Assembly (NCBI GenBank): GCA_005882235.1 | Contig: VBCT01000053.1 | Span: 2,835-16,974, forward strand | Length of the DNA: 14,140 bases | Source of the DNA: Betaproteobacteria bacterium | Lineage (GTDB): Bacteria; Pseudomonadota; Gammaproteobacteria; Burkholderiales; SG8-39 | Direction: 5' to 3' | Shown: positions 1 through 6,442 of the stretch, piece by piece | Layout of the letters: every line of letters starts with the position of its first letter | Numbering within the stretch: position 1 is the first letter of the stretch | Made by a program: the position numbers and the translations under genes | The notes under the pieces: generated by a model | Database searches by the model: none | What the model was told of the DNA's origin: nothing | The model's input: the letters and a program-made list of their open reading frames with translations, nothing else

Positions 1-500
1 TCAATGTAGGAAGCACCCAGAACCTGGCGGCGGAACTCTTCAAATCGCTGTCGGGAATCGACGCGCAGGTGGTTCCGTTCAAAGCGACGCCTGCAGTGAT
101 CACCGCGGTGAAGGGTGGCGATATCCAGGCCGCGTTCGAGATTCTGGCGCCGGTGATTGCGCAGATCAAGGGTGGGGGACTGAAGGCGCTTGCCGTGACC
201 TCCGAGAAACGCTTTCCCGGCCTGCCGGAGGTGCCTACCGTCGCCGAGAGCGGCGTGCGCGGCTACGAGGCAACCTCTTGGAACGGCGTCGCGGCGCCTG
301 CAAGAACGCCGAAGGCGCTGATCGGCCGCCTCAATCGCGAAGTCAACGCCGCCACGGGTTCTCCGGAAGTTCGCAAGCGCCTGCAGGACCTTGGTGTGGA
401 GGCGCGTGGCGGGACACCGGAGGCATTGCGCGATCTGCTGGTCTCCGAAATTGCAAAGTGGAAGGCCGTAATCGAGCGCGCGAAAATCGAGAAACAGTAG
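1..500 (+). CDS. Bug/TctC-family tripartite tricarboxylate transporter substrate-binding protein, 3' part
   Basis: This is the C-terminal half (about 166 residues) of a periplasmic solute receptor; the family is usually near 320 residues, so the signal peptide and first lobe lie outside the window. The frame is open from base 3 with no start needed. Visible Bug-family traits are NLAAELFKSLSGID near the edge, a GGDIQAAF segment, a LKALAVTSEKRFPGLPEVPTV stretch (the family's typical R-x-P-x-L-P-x-V-P-T) and SWNGVAAPARTP before the C-terminal helices. Such receptors bind organic acids in the periplasm and hand them to TctAB-type membrane proteins or act as orphan receptors. The gene ends 8 bases before the LigI-like gene, so the two are probably co-transcribed and the ligand may be a related aromatic-derived carboxylate; that is inference. 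The family call is firm, the ligand unknown. Confidence 0.9.
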   Translation, partial: NVGSTQNLAAELFKSLSGIDAQVVPFKATPAVITAVKGGDIQAAFEILAPVIAQIKGGGLKALAVTSEKRFPGLPEVPTVAESGVRGYEATSWNGVAAPARTPKALIGRLNREVNAATGSPEVRKRLQDLGVEARGGTPEALRDLLVSEIAKWKAVIERAKIEKQ

Positions 501-508
501 GACGGCCG

Positions 509-1414
509 ATGACGAAGCCGATCAGCGGCCCGGATCCGAATCCGATTAAGCCGGCGTACGTCCCGCCCCCGGGCGCATGCGACGCGCACTGTCACATCTT
601 CGGCCCGGCAGCGAAGTTTCCCTACGCGACCGAGCGTCGCTACACCCCGCCCGACGCCCCGAAGGAGAAGTTGCGTGCGCTGCACGAGCATCTCGGCCTT
701 TCGCGCGCGGTGCTCGTGCAGGCGAGCTGCCACGGCACGGACAACCGCGCGATGCTCGATGCGATCGCTTGGTCGAGGAAGTTCGAACCGGGCGGTGCCT
801 GGCGCGGGGTGGCGATGGTCGGGGACGATGTGACAGAGCGCGGGCTCGAGGCGCTGCACGCGGGCGGGGTTCGCGGCGTGCGCTTCAATTTCGTGCGGCA
901 CCTAGGCGGCGCGCCGGATTTGCGCGTGTTCGAGCGCACGCTCGCGATGATCGAGCCGCTCGCCTGGCACGTGGTGCTCCATTTCGACGCCGAAGACATC
1001 GAGGCTCATTCAGAGATATTCAGCCGCTTGCGCGTGCCGTTCGTGATCGACCACATGGGGCGCGTCCAGGCGCAGCGCGGTATCGATCAGAAGCCTTTTC
1101 GCACGCTGCTCGATTTGATGAATTACGAGCTCGCCTGGGTGAAATTGAGCGGACCGGAGCGCGTGTCAGCGGCTGGAAGGCCGTTTCACGACGCAATGCC
1201 GTTCGCGGCGGCGCTGGTCGAGTCGGCCCCGGAGCGCGTGCTGTGGGGAACCGACTTTCCTCATCCCAACGTGAAGACCATGCCGAACGACGGCGAGCTG
1301 GTCGACTTCTTCGCGAAGGTCGTCCCGGACGAGGGGCTCAGAAAACGGATCCTGGTGGACAACCCCGCGCGGCTCTATTGGGCGGACGCGAAAGCCGCGC
1401 GAGGGGCCTCCTAG
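509..1414 (+). CDS. ligI: 2-pyrone-4,6-dicarboxylate lactonase-like amidohydrolase
   Basis: A 301-residue TIM-barrel metal-dependent hydrolase. LigI opens the lactone ring of 2-pyrone-4,6-dicarboxylate in the protocatechuate/gallate 4,5-cleavage pathway. Residues matching the family are the HxH pair H27/H29 in DAHCHIFGP, the ERRYTPPDAPKEKL segment, VLVQASCHGTDNRAM, GVRGVRFNFV, H182 in VIDHMGR, and D249 in WGTDFPHPN, the expected catalytic Asp. Length and motif order fit LigI from sphingomonads and comamonads as I recall it. The start at 509 is chosen because homology begins just after it and an AGGA overlaps the upstream stop codon 6 bases before it; the frame stays open back to 278 but that part overlaps the receptor gene. 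LigI-like paralogues with other lactone substrates occur in Burkholderiales, so the substrate is less sure than the fold. Confidence 0.82.
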   Translation: MTKPISGPDPNPIKPAYVPPPGACDAHCHIFGPAAKFPYATERRYTPPDAPKEKLRALHEHLGLSRAVLVQASCHGTDNRAMLDAIAWSRKFEPGGAWRGVAMVGDDVTERGLEALHAGGVRGVRFNFVRHLGGAPDLRVFERTLAMIEPLAWHVVLHFDAEDIEAHSEIFSRLRVPFVIDHMGRVQAQRGIDQKPFRTLLDLMNYELAWVKLSGPERVSAAGRPFHDAMPFAAALVESAPERVLWGTDFPHPNVKTMPNDGELVDFFAKVVPDEGLRKRILVDNPARLYWADAKAARGAS

Positions 1415-1457
1415 TCTTGAAGCTCTATCTCGCTCCTGAAACTCAGTATTGGCGCTG

Positions 1458-2184
1458 CTAACCCGCGGCGATCAGCTTGAGCGAGAAGGCCTTCGTGACG
1501 GCGTGGCGGGAGTTGGCGGCGCCGAGCTTGCGCCTCACGTTCGAGAGGTGGAACGCGACGGTGCGCTCGGAAATCTGCAGGGCCTGGCCGATTTCAGAAG
1601 TCGTCTTGCCGCGCGCCGACTCGATCAAGCATTGGCTCTCGCGGTCGCTGAGAAGCCGGTTGCGAGCGCCGTCGGGCTCTCGCGGTGGCCCAACCCGGTC
1701 GACGCCACGCCGGGCAATGCGCGCCGCCGCGTAGTGAATGGCGCACGCGACGAGCTGGCAATCCGGCAGTGTTGCGAGAATGCGGCGCTCCGCCGCGGAG
1801 CCGCCACGTCCACTGCCCTCGAGGTCCGTGGACCGAGCAAGAAACCCCTGTGACGAGCCCGAATTCGCCCGCCTTGGCGAAGGCCTTGCCATGCCGCGCC
1901 GCGATTTTTCTCCAGGGCAACGGGGTGACCTCCTGCAGGGCGAGACGGTGCAGCGGACCGGGCAGGAGATCCCTGCCACGGTCGGCGCAGTATCGGTGCC
2001 AGTGCAGTGGAAAATTATCGAACCGGACTTCGTGCGTCGCGCCGCGCAGCTGGGAGAAGCGGCCGCAGAACATGAAGTAGCGGAAGCCGAGTTCCTCGCT
2101 GGTGAGGAGCACCGCTTCCTCGAGGGCGGTCTTCGAGCGGTTGGCAAGTATCCGCGCAAGGCGCACGGTCCCCTTGTGGCCCAT
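1458..2184 (-). pseudogene. LuxR-family regulator with autoinducer-binding-like domain, frameshifted
   Basis: Two halves of one LuxR-type regulator lie in different frames. From ATG 2184, preceded by a purine-rich AGGGGAGAGG, one frame gives an autoinducer-binding-like domain: EELGFRYFMFCGRF, FDNFPLHWHRY, VTPLPW and GLVTGVSCSVHG, up to WTWRL at about 1800. A second frame continues with AAERRILATLPDCQLVACA and ends in a LuxR HTH (LSDRESQCL, ISERTVAFHLSNVRRKL) that stops at 1458. The span is 727 bases, one more than a multiple of three; removing one base near 1797-1812 gives a normal 241-residue regulator. That stretch is GC-rich and repetitive (CGGCGGCTCCGCGGCGG), so a sequencing or assembly error is as likely as a real mutation. 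Read as given, the product is 196 residues without a DNA-binding domain. No luxI-like synthase is visible, so it would be a solo regulator. It is divergent from phaC. Confidence 0.78.
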
Positions 2185-2237
2185 CTGGTCCCTCTCCCCT
2201 AGTTAACTCAGTATCTACCCTATCGGGCCGTCCCGCC

Positions 2238-2266
2238 TTGACTTCGTCCATTGTGCGGCGCAATAT
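2238..2266 (+). promoter_or_regulatory. Candidate sigma-70 promoter of phaC
   Basis: TTGACT at 2238-2243 and CAATAT at 2261-2266 are separated by 17 bases. The -35 box matches consensus at five of six positions, the -10 box is weak (three of six). It points to phaC with a predicted leader of about 40 bases. It lies in the 127-base gap between the divergent LuxR gene and phaC. Predicted by eye only. Confidence 0.45.
2251..2263. promoter_or_regulatory. Candidate operator (TGC/GCA inverted repeat) in the phaC promoter
   Basis: TTGTGC-G-GCGCAA is an inverted repeat with five of six arm positions paired. It sits between the -35 and -10 boxes and touches the -10 box, a position suited to repression. 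PhaR regulators are known to bind TGC-rich repeats near PHA genes, so PhaR is the best guess; the divergent LuxR-type protein is the alternative. No experiment supports this. Confidence 0.35.
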
Positions 2267-2311
2267 CCCGTCGCCTTCTCGGATATTTCAAGGTTTTCAG
2301 CGAAAAGCTGC

Positions 2312-4027
2312 GTGGTGAACCCAACGTTCTCTTCGGCCGAGCAATTCACAGCTGCTGCACAGGCCCTCCTGCAGAATTTCCTCGGCTCGCTGGGTGTCCC
2401 GCCCGATTGCGAATTTGCCCGTTCGCTGGAGTCGGTAGGCGTCGACTCCGCCAAGTTCGCCGCCCTTCAAGCGCGGTACTTCCAGCTGCACGCTGCGCTG
2501 TGGCAGTCGGCGCTTACCCGCGAGGCCGGGCGCGATGCCACACCGATCGCACCGCCCGATCGCGGCGATCGGCGCTTTTCCTCCGCGGAATGGCAACGCA
2601 ATCCCTGGTTCGATTACTTGCGCCAGAGCTACCTCATCAATTCGCGCTTTCTGTCGGATTGGATCGATGCGCTCGAAGCGGAGCCGCGCGCAAAAGAGCG
2701 CTTGCGTTTCATCGCGCGCCAGTTTTCCGATGCAATGAGCCCGGCGAATTTCGCCGCGACCAACCCGGACGCACTCAAGCTCGCGCTCGAGACGAACGGC
2801 GAAAGTCTCACCCAGGGAATTCGCCGGCTCCTCGAGGACGTGCACAGGGGGCGCATTTCGACCACGGACGAGTCCGTTTTCGAGGTCGGCAAGAATCTCG
2901 CGGTCAGTCAGGGCGCGGTGGTTTTCGAGAACGAGCTGATCCAGCTCATTCAGTACAAGCCGGTCACGCCGAGCGTATTCGAGCGACCGCTCGTGATGTT
3001 TCCGCCCTGCATCAACAAGTATTACATCCTGGATCTTCGGCCGGAAAATTCCCTGGTGCGCTACGTCGTGGAGCAGGGCCATCCCGTGTTCATGGTGTCG
3101 TGGCGGAACATCACCGAGGAGCTCGGTCATCTCACCTGGGACGATTACATTGAAAGAGGCGTGCTCAAAGCGCTCGAAGTGGCGAGCGCAGTCTGCGCCG
3201 CCGAAAAGGTCAACGCGCTCGGTTTCTGCGTCGGTGGCACGATGCTCGGCGCCGCGCTCGCGGTCATGGCCGCGAAGGGCGACAATCGCGTGGAGAGCGC
3301 GACATTCCTCGCCTCGATGCTCGATTTCTCTGGCACCGGTGACATCGGGCTTTTTATCGACGAGGCTAGCGTTGCGGCGCGCGAGGCGGCGATCGGCGGG
3401 GGCGGCATCATGCCGGGTCGCGATCTCGCGCTCGTGTTCTCGGCGCTCCGCGCGAATGACCTGGTTTGGTCATACGTGGTCAACAACTATCTGAAGGGCA
3501 AATCGCCCGATGCCTTCGACCTGCTCTACTGGAACGCCGATTCCACCAATCTTCCCGGACCGATGTACTGCTGGTACGCGCGCAACACCTATCTAGAGAA
3601 CGGCCTGCGCGAGCCGGGAAGGACGGTTGTTCTGGGAGTGCCGGTGGATCTCGGGAAGATCACCGTTCCGGCCTACGTGCTCGCCACGCGCGAGGACCAC
3701 ATCGTGCCTTGGCGCACCGCCTACGGCACGACCCAGCTGCTTGGAGGCGAGATGCGCTTCGTGCTCGGGGCGAGCGGGCACGTCGCCGGGATCGTCAATC
3801 CCGCCTCAAAGAACAAGCGCAGCCACTGGACAGGCGCCCTGGCTGCGGACCCTGAAGAGTGGCTCGCCGCCGGAAATGAAAGGCCCGGAAGCTGGTGGAC
3901 CGACTGGAGCGCCTGGCTCGAGGGTTTCGGCGGTGAGCGAGTCAAAGCGCGCGCGCGGCTGGGCAATGCGAAATTCAAACTCATAGAGCCCGCCCCCGGG
4001 CGCTACGTCAAGCACCGGATCGTATGA
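2312..4027 (+). CDS. phaC: Class I poly(3-hydroxyalkanoate) synthase PhaC
   Basis: A 571-residue polymerase that joins (R)-3-hydroxyacyl-CoA units into PHA at the granule surface, releasing CoA. The lipase-box-like GFCVGGT gives the nucleophile C306; D462 (in REDHIVPW) and H490 (in GASGHVAG) complete the triad, with spacing like the C319/D480/H508 of Cupriavidus necator. Other conserved blocks are MSPANFAATNP, GAVVFENELIQLIQYKP, PPCINKYYILDL, VSWRN, NNYLKGKSPDAFDLLYWN, NLPGPMYCWYARNTYLEN and the C-terminal IEPAPGRYVK. The N-terminal 90 residues are variable, as usual. The start is uncertain: tandem GTG codons at 2312 and 2315 without a clear Shine-Dalgarno sequence. It leads the cluster with two reductases and PhaR downstream. 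Class I (no PhaE or PhaR-subunit partner, full length) favours short-chain monomers. Confidence 0.96.
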   Translation: MVNPTFSSAEQFTAAAQALLQNFLGSLGVPPDCEFARSLESVGVDSAKFAALQARYFQLHAALWQSALTREAGRDATPIAPPDRGDRRFSSAEWQRNPWFDYLRQSYLINSRFLSDWIDALEAEPRAKERLRFIARQFSDAMSPANFAATNPDALKLALETNGESLTQGIRRLLEDVHRGRISTTDESVFEVGKNLAVSQGAVVFENELIQLIQYKPVTPSVFERPLVMFPPCINKYYILDLRPENSLVRYVVEQGHPVFMVSWRNITEELGHLTWDDYIERGVLKALEVASAVCAAEKVNALGFCVGGTMLGAALAVMAAKGDNRVESATFLASMLDFSGTGDIGLFIDEASVAAREAAIGGGGIMPGRDLALVFSALRANDLVWSYVVNNYLKGKSPDAFDLLYWNADSTNLPGPMYCWYARNTYLENGLREPGRTVVLGVPVDLGKITVPAYVLATREDHIVPWRTAYGTTQLLGGEMRFVLGASGHVAGIVNPASKNKRSHWTGALAADPEEWLAAGNERPGSWWTDWSAWLEGFGGERVKARARLGNAKFKLIEPAPGRYVKHRIV

Positions 4028-4050
4028 GCATCAAAGGAAATGATTTTCCA

Positions 4051-4057
4051 GGGAGAG
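4051..4057 (+). promoter_or_regulatory. Ribosome binding site deciding the first phaB start
   Basis: GGGAGAG ends 8 bases before ATG 4066. The alternative ATG at 4024 overlaps the phaC stop (ATGA) but has only a weak GGA before it. This favours 4066. Confidence 0.6.
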
Positions 4058-4065
4058 ATCGAACC

Positions 4066-4881
4066 ATGACGACGGCGGCAGCAGAGAAACGGGCAGCCAC
4101 AAACTCCGGCTCGGAGCCGGTACGGGAAGCCGTGCCTCCCCTCAAGCAGCGCATCGCGTTCGTGAGCGGCGGCATGGGCGGAATCGGGTCCGCGGTGTGC
4201 CGGCGGCTCGTGCGAAACGGCGCGCGAGTCGTTGCGGGCTGCCTGCCCGGCTACGAAAAGAAGGACGAGTGGATTGCAAAGATGCGCGGCGAAGGCCTCC
4301 AAGTCCACGCTGCCGAAGGCGACGTCGACGACTACGAGTCCTGCGCAGACATGTTCTATCAGATCGGCTCGGTGATAGGTCCGGTGGACATCCTCGTCAA
4401 CAATGCAGGCATTACGCGCGACGGCATGTTCAAGCGCATGTCACCCGCCGACTGGTACGCGGTGATCAACACCAACTTGAACAGCGTCTTCAATGTCACG
4501 CGGCAGGTGATCGAGGGAATGATGGAGCGCGGCTGGGGACGCATCATCAACATCTCCTCGGTCAACGCACTGAAAGGCCAGTTCGGTCAGACCAACTACT
4601 CGGCCGCGAAAGCAGGCATGCACGGATTCTCCAAGGCGCTCGCGCAAGAGGTGGTGAAAAAAGGTGTCACCGTGAACACGGTGTCGCCCGGTTACGTCGA
4701 GACGGACATGGTGCGGGCGATGAAACCGGAGGTCCTGCAATCGATCGTCGAGCAGATTCCCATGGGGCGGTTCGCGCAGCCCGAGGAGATCGCGAGCCTC
4801 GTCGCCTACCTCGCCTCCGAGGAGGCCGGCTACATCACGGGCGCGAACATCTCGATCAACGGCGGACTGCACATGGTTTGA
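4066..4881 (+). CDS. phaB: Acetoacetyl-CoA reductase (PhaB1-type), with N-terminal extension
   Basis: A 271-residue short-chain dehydrogenase/reductase that reduces acetoacetyl-CoA to (R)-3-hydroxybutyryl-CoA, normally with NADPH, and so supplies PhaC. The Rossmann motif GGMGGIGS follows the first strand, RVVAGCLP resembles the NADPH-selecting loop of C. necator PhaB1, and NNAG is present. The catalytic set is S165, Y178 and K182 (SSV, then YSAAK). The C-terminus INGGLHMV is typical. Compared with the usual 246 residues there are about 25 extra N-terminal residues, rich in Ala, Glu, Ser and Arg and without a hydrophobic segment. A start at 4024 would overlap phaC by ATGA and add 14 more residues; 4066 is preferred for its ribosome binding site. 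A general FabG-type ketoreductase is the alternative, but context and motifs favour PhaB. Confidence 0.92.
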   Translation: MTTAAAEKRAATNSGSEPVREAVPPLKQRIAFVSGGMGGIGSAVCRRLVRNGARVVAGCLPGYEKKDEWIAKMRGEGLQVHAAEGDVDDYESCADMFYQIGSVIGPVDILVNNAGITRDGMFKRMSPADWYAVINTNLNSVFNVTRQVIEGMMERGWGRIINISSVNALKGQFGQTNYSAAKAGMHGFSKALAQEVVKKGVTVNTVSPGYVETDMVRAMKPEVLQSIVEQIPMGRFAQPEEIASLVAYLASEEAGYITGANISINGGLHMV

Positions 4882-4905
4882 CTCCGATCCGAACGGTGCA
4901 ATAAT
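4878..4905 (+). promoter_or_regulatory. Candidate sigma-70 promoter of the second phaB
   Basis: TTGACT (4878-4883) starts inside the stop region of the first phaB; AATAAT (4900-4905) follows after 16 bases. Both boxes match consensus at five of six positions, making this the best promoter-like sequence seen in the window. The predicted leader is about 30 bases. ATAAT (4901-4905) and ATTAT (4914-4918) form a short inverted repeat across the predicted start of transcription. Confidence 0.5.
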
Positions 4906-4943
4906 CCAGAGGCATTATCGGGACGGCATCGAGGCAGGGAGGA

Positions 4944-5690
4944 ATGATGGCAACGAGGCTGGCGCTGATCACGGGAGGCATGGGGGGGCTGGGGGAGACG
5001 ATCAGCACGAAGATGGCGGATGCCGGATACCGCGTAGCCGTGACCTATTCTCCCTCGAACAAGACGGTCGGCCATTGGGCCGCGGAGATGAAGTCGCGCG
5101 GTTACGATTTCCGCACCTATGCATGCAACGTCGCTGAATTCGAATCCTGCAAGGCCTGTGTCGAGAACGTGACCCAGGACCTCGGCCACGTCGACATCCT
5201 CGTCAACAATGCCGGAATCACCCGCGACATGACCTTCAGGAAAATGACCAAGGGCGACTGGGACGCGGTCCTGCACACCAATCTCGATTCCGTATTCAAC
5301 ATGACGAAGCAGGTCTGCGACGGAATGGTGGACCGCGGCTGGGGCCGCGTCATCAACGTGTCCTCGGTGAACGGCTCGAAGGGCGCGTTCGGCCAGACCA
5401 ACTACGCTGCGGCGAAGGCCGGCATGCACGGCTTCACCAAGTCGCTCGCGCTGGAGGTGGCGAAGAAGGGCGTGACCGTCAATACCATCTCGCCGGGCTA
5501 CATCGGGACGAAGATGGTGACGGCGATTCCGAAGGAGATTCTCGACTCGAAAATCCTGCCGCAGATTCCGATCGGACGGCTCGGAAAGCCCGAAGAAATC
5601 GCCGGGCTGATCATTTACCTCTGTTCGGAGGAGGCCGCGTTCGTCAACGGCGCGAACATCGCCATCAACGGCGGGCAGCACATGGCGTAG
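4944..5690 (+). CDS. phaB: Acetoacetyl-CoA reductase (PhaB2/PhaB3-type)
   Basis: A second SDR-family reductase of 248 residues with the same expected reaction as its neighbour. GGMGGLGE is the cofactor motif, NNAGITRD follows, and S141, Y154 and K158 form the catalytic set (SSVNGSKG, YAAAK). The ending INGGQHMA and blocks such as SKILPQIPIGRLGKPEE and TKMVTAIPKEILD resemble the additional C. necator PhaB paralogues rather than PhaB1. The cofactor loop reads RVAVTYSPSNK, unlike the upstream copy, so kinetics or cofactor use may differ (inference). An AGGGAGGA sequence lies directly before ATG 4944; spacing is better for the next ATG at 4947, which would give 247 residues. It is 62 bases after the first phaB and may have its own promoter. 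Confidence 0.93.
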   Translation: MMATRLALITGGMGGLGETISTKMADAGYRVAVTYSPSNKTVGHWAAEMKSRGYDFRTYACNVAEFESCKACVENVTQDLGHVDILVNNAGITRDMTFRKMTKGDWDAVLHTNLDSVFNMTKQVCDGMVDRGWGRVINVSSVNGSKGAFGQTNYAAAKAGMHGFTKSLALEVAKKGVTVNTISPGYIGTKMVTAIPKEILDSKILPQIPIGRLGKPEEIAGLIIYLCSEEAAFVNGANIAINGGQHMA

Positions 5691-5712
5691 GCGGGCTGGA
5701 GGGTCGAGTGGA

Positions 5713-5741
5713 TGGAACCGAGCGGCAATCTCCAGTATCAT
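5713..5741 (+). promoter_or_regulatory. Weak candidate promoter of phaR
   Basis: TATCAT at 5736-5741 matches the -10 consensus at five of six positions; the -35 box TGGAAC, 17 bases upstream, is poor. It would start transcription about 38 bases before the phaR ATG. Confidence is low because the -35 box is weak and read-through from phaB could suffice. Confidence 0.3.
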
Positions 5742-5755
5742 GTGGCACCGCAACA
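5741..5755. promoter_or_regulatory. Candidate operator upstream of phaR
   Basis: TGTGGC-ACC-GCAACA is an inverted repeat with five of six arm positions paired, placed at the predicted transcription start of phaR. PhaR proteins are known to repress their own gene in several bacteria, so an autoregulatory site is plausible. It shares the GC-half-site character of the repeat in front of phaC but spacing and arms differ. Confidence 0.3.
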
Positions 5756-5785
5756 CGCGTGCGACGCGATGAGGCAAGGGTCCCG

Positions 5786-6406
5786 ATGTCTGAACCCCCC
5801 CGACTGATCAAGAAGTACCCCAACCGCCGGCTCTACGATACCAAGACCAGCGTGTACATCACGCTCGCCGACGTGAAGAAGCTCGTGATGGGCGGCGAGG
5901 AATTCCACGTGGTGGACGCGAAAACCGGAGAAGACCTGACGCGATCCATCCTGCTGCAGATCATACTGGAGGAGGAAGCCGCCGGAGCGCCGATGTTTTC
6001 CTCGGACGTTCTCACCCAGTTCATCCGCTCCTACGGGAACGCCATGCAGGGCATGCTCGGGGCGTACCTGGAGCGCAACATGCAGTTGTTCGGTGAAATC
6101 CAGAAGAGCATGCGGGAGCAGTCTCAGAAGCTCTATGGAGAACCCACCAAGCTCAACGAAGAGCTTTGGAAGCAGTTCATGAGCTTCCAGGGCCCGGCGA
6201 TGCAGAGCCTGATCTCTGCGTACATGGAGCAGAGCCGCAACGTATTCCAGCAGATGCAGGAGCAACTGCAGAACCAGACGCGCAACATGTTCTCCGGCTT
6301 CCCTTTCCCGGGATTCCACGGAGTCCCGGGATTCGGCGCGCAACCGGCCGGCGCACAGCCGTCGCCGGGCGACAATAAGACGCCCGGCGAGGAGAAAAAG
6401 TCCTGA
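5786..6406 (+). CDS. phaR: Polyhydroxyalkanoate synthesis repressor PhaR
   Basis: A 206-residue transcriptional regulator that represses phasin and other PHA genes and is released when it binds nascent PHA granules. The N-terminal PHB_acc_N DNA-binding domain is unmistakable: IKKYPNRRLYDT at residues 8-19, then SVYITLADVKKLV and HVVDAKTGEDLTRSILLQII. The following PHB_acc region (FSSDVLTQFIRSYGNAMQGMLGAYLERNM) and a Gln/Met-rich helical stretch are followed by a Gly/Pro/Phe-rich tail (FPFPGFHGVPGFG) and a charged C-terminus. ATG 5786 is chosen because homology begins there; the frame is open to 5708 but no family residues precede it. AGG at 5772-5774 and AAGGG at 5776-5780 provide a weak ribosome binding site. 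Its likely main target, a phasin gene, is not in the window. Confidence 0.95.
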   Translation: MSEPPRLIKKYPNRRLYDTKTSVYITLADVKKLVMGGEEFHVVDAKTGEDLTRSILLQIILEEEAAGAPMFSSDVLTQFIRSYGNAMQGMLGAYLERNMQLFGEIQKSMREQSQKLYGEPTKLNEELWKQFMSFQGPAMQSLISAYMEQSRNVFQQMQEQLQNQTRNMFSGFPFPGFHGVPGFGAQPAGAQPSPGDNKTPGEEKKS

Positions 6407-6442
6407 AATCCTTCACACCGTGGTGCAAGGTTTAATCTAAGC

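Noticed and set aside
278..508. N-terminal extension of the LigI-like enzyme
   Set aside because: The frame is open but overlaps the receptor gene; LigI homology starts after 509, where a ribosome binding site is also found.
1738..2202. A 154-codon plus-strand frame opposite the LuxR-type gene
   Set aside because: The minus strand carries recognisable autoinducer-binding and HTH domains there; the plus frame shows nothing recognisable.
4024..4065. Earlier start for the first phaB overlapping the phaC stop
   Set aside because: The ATGA overlap is tempting, but ATG 4066 has a much better Shine-Dalgarno sequence and the added residues are outside family homology. Not excluded.
6412..6432. Possible hairpin (CACC-GT-GGTG) between phaR and rimO
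   Set aside because: The arms are four bases with a two-base gap and there is no T run; too weak for a terminator.
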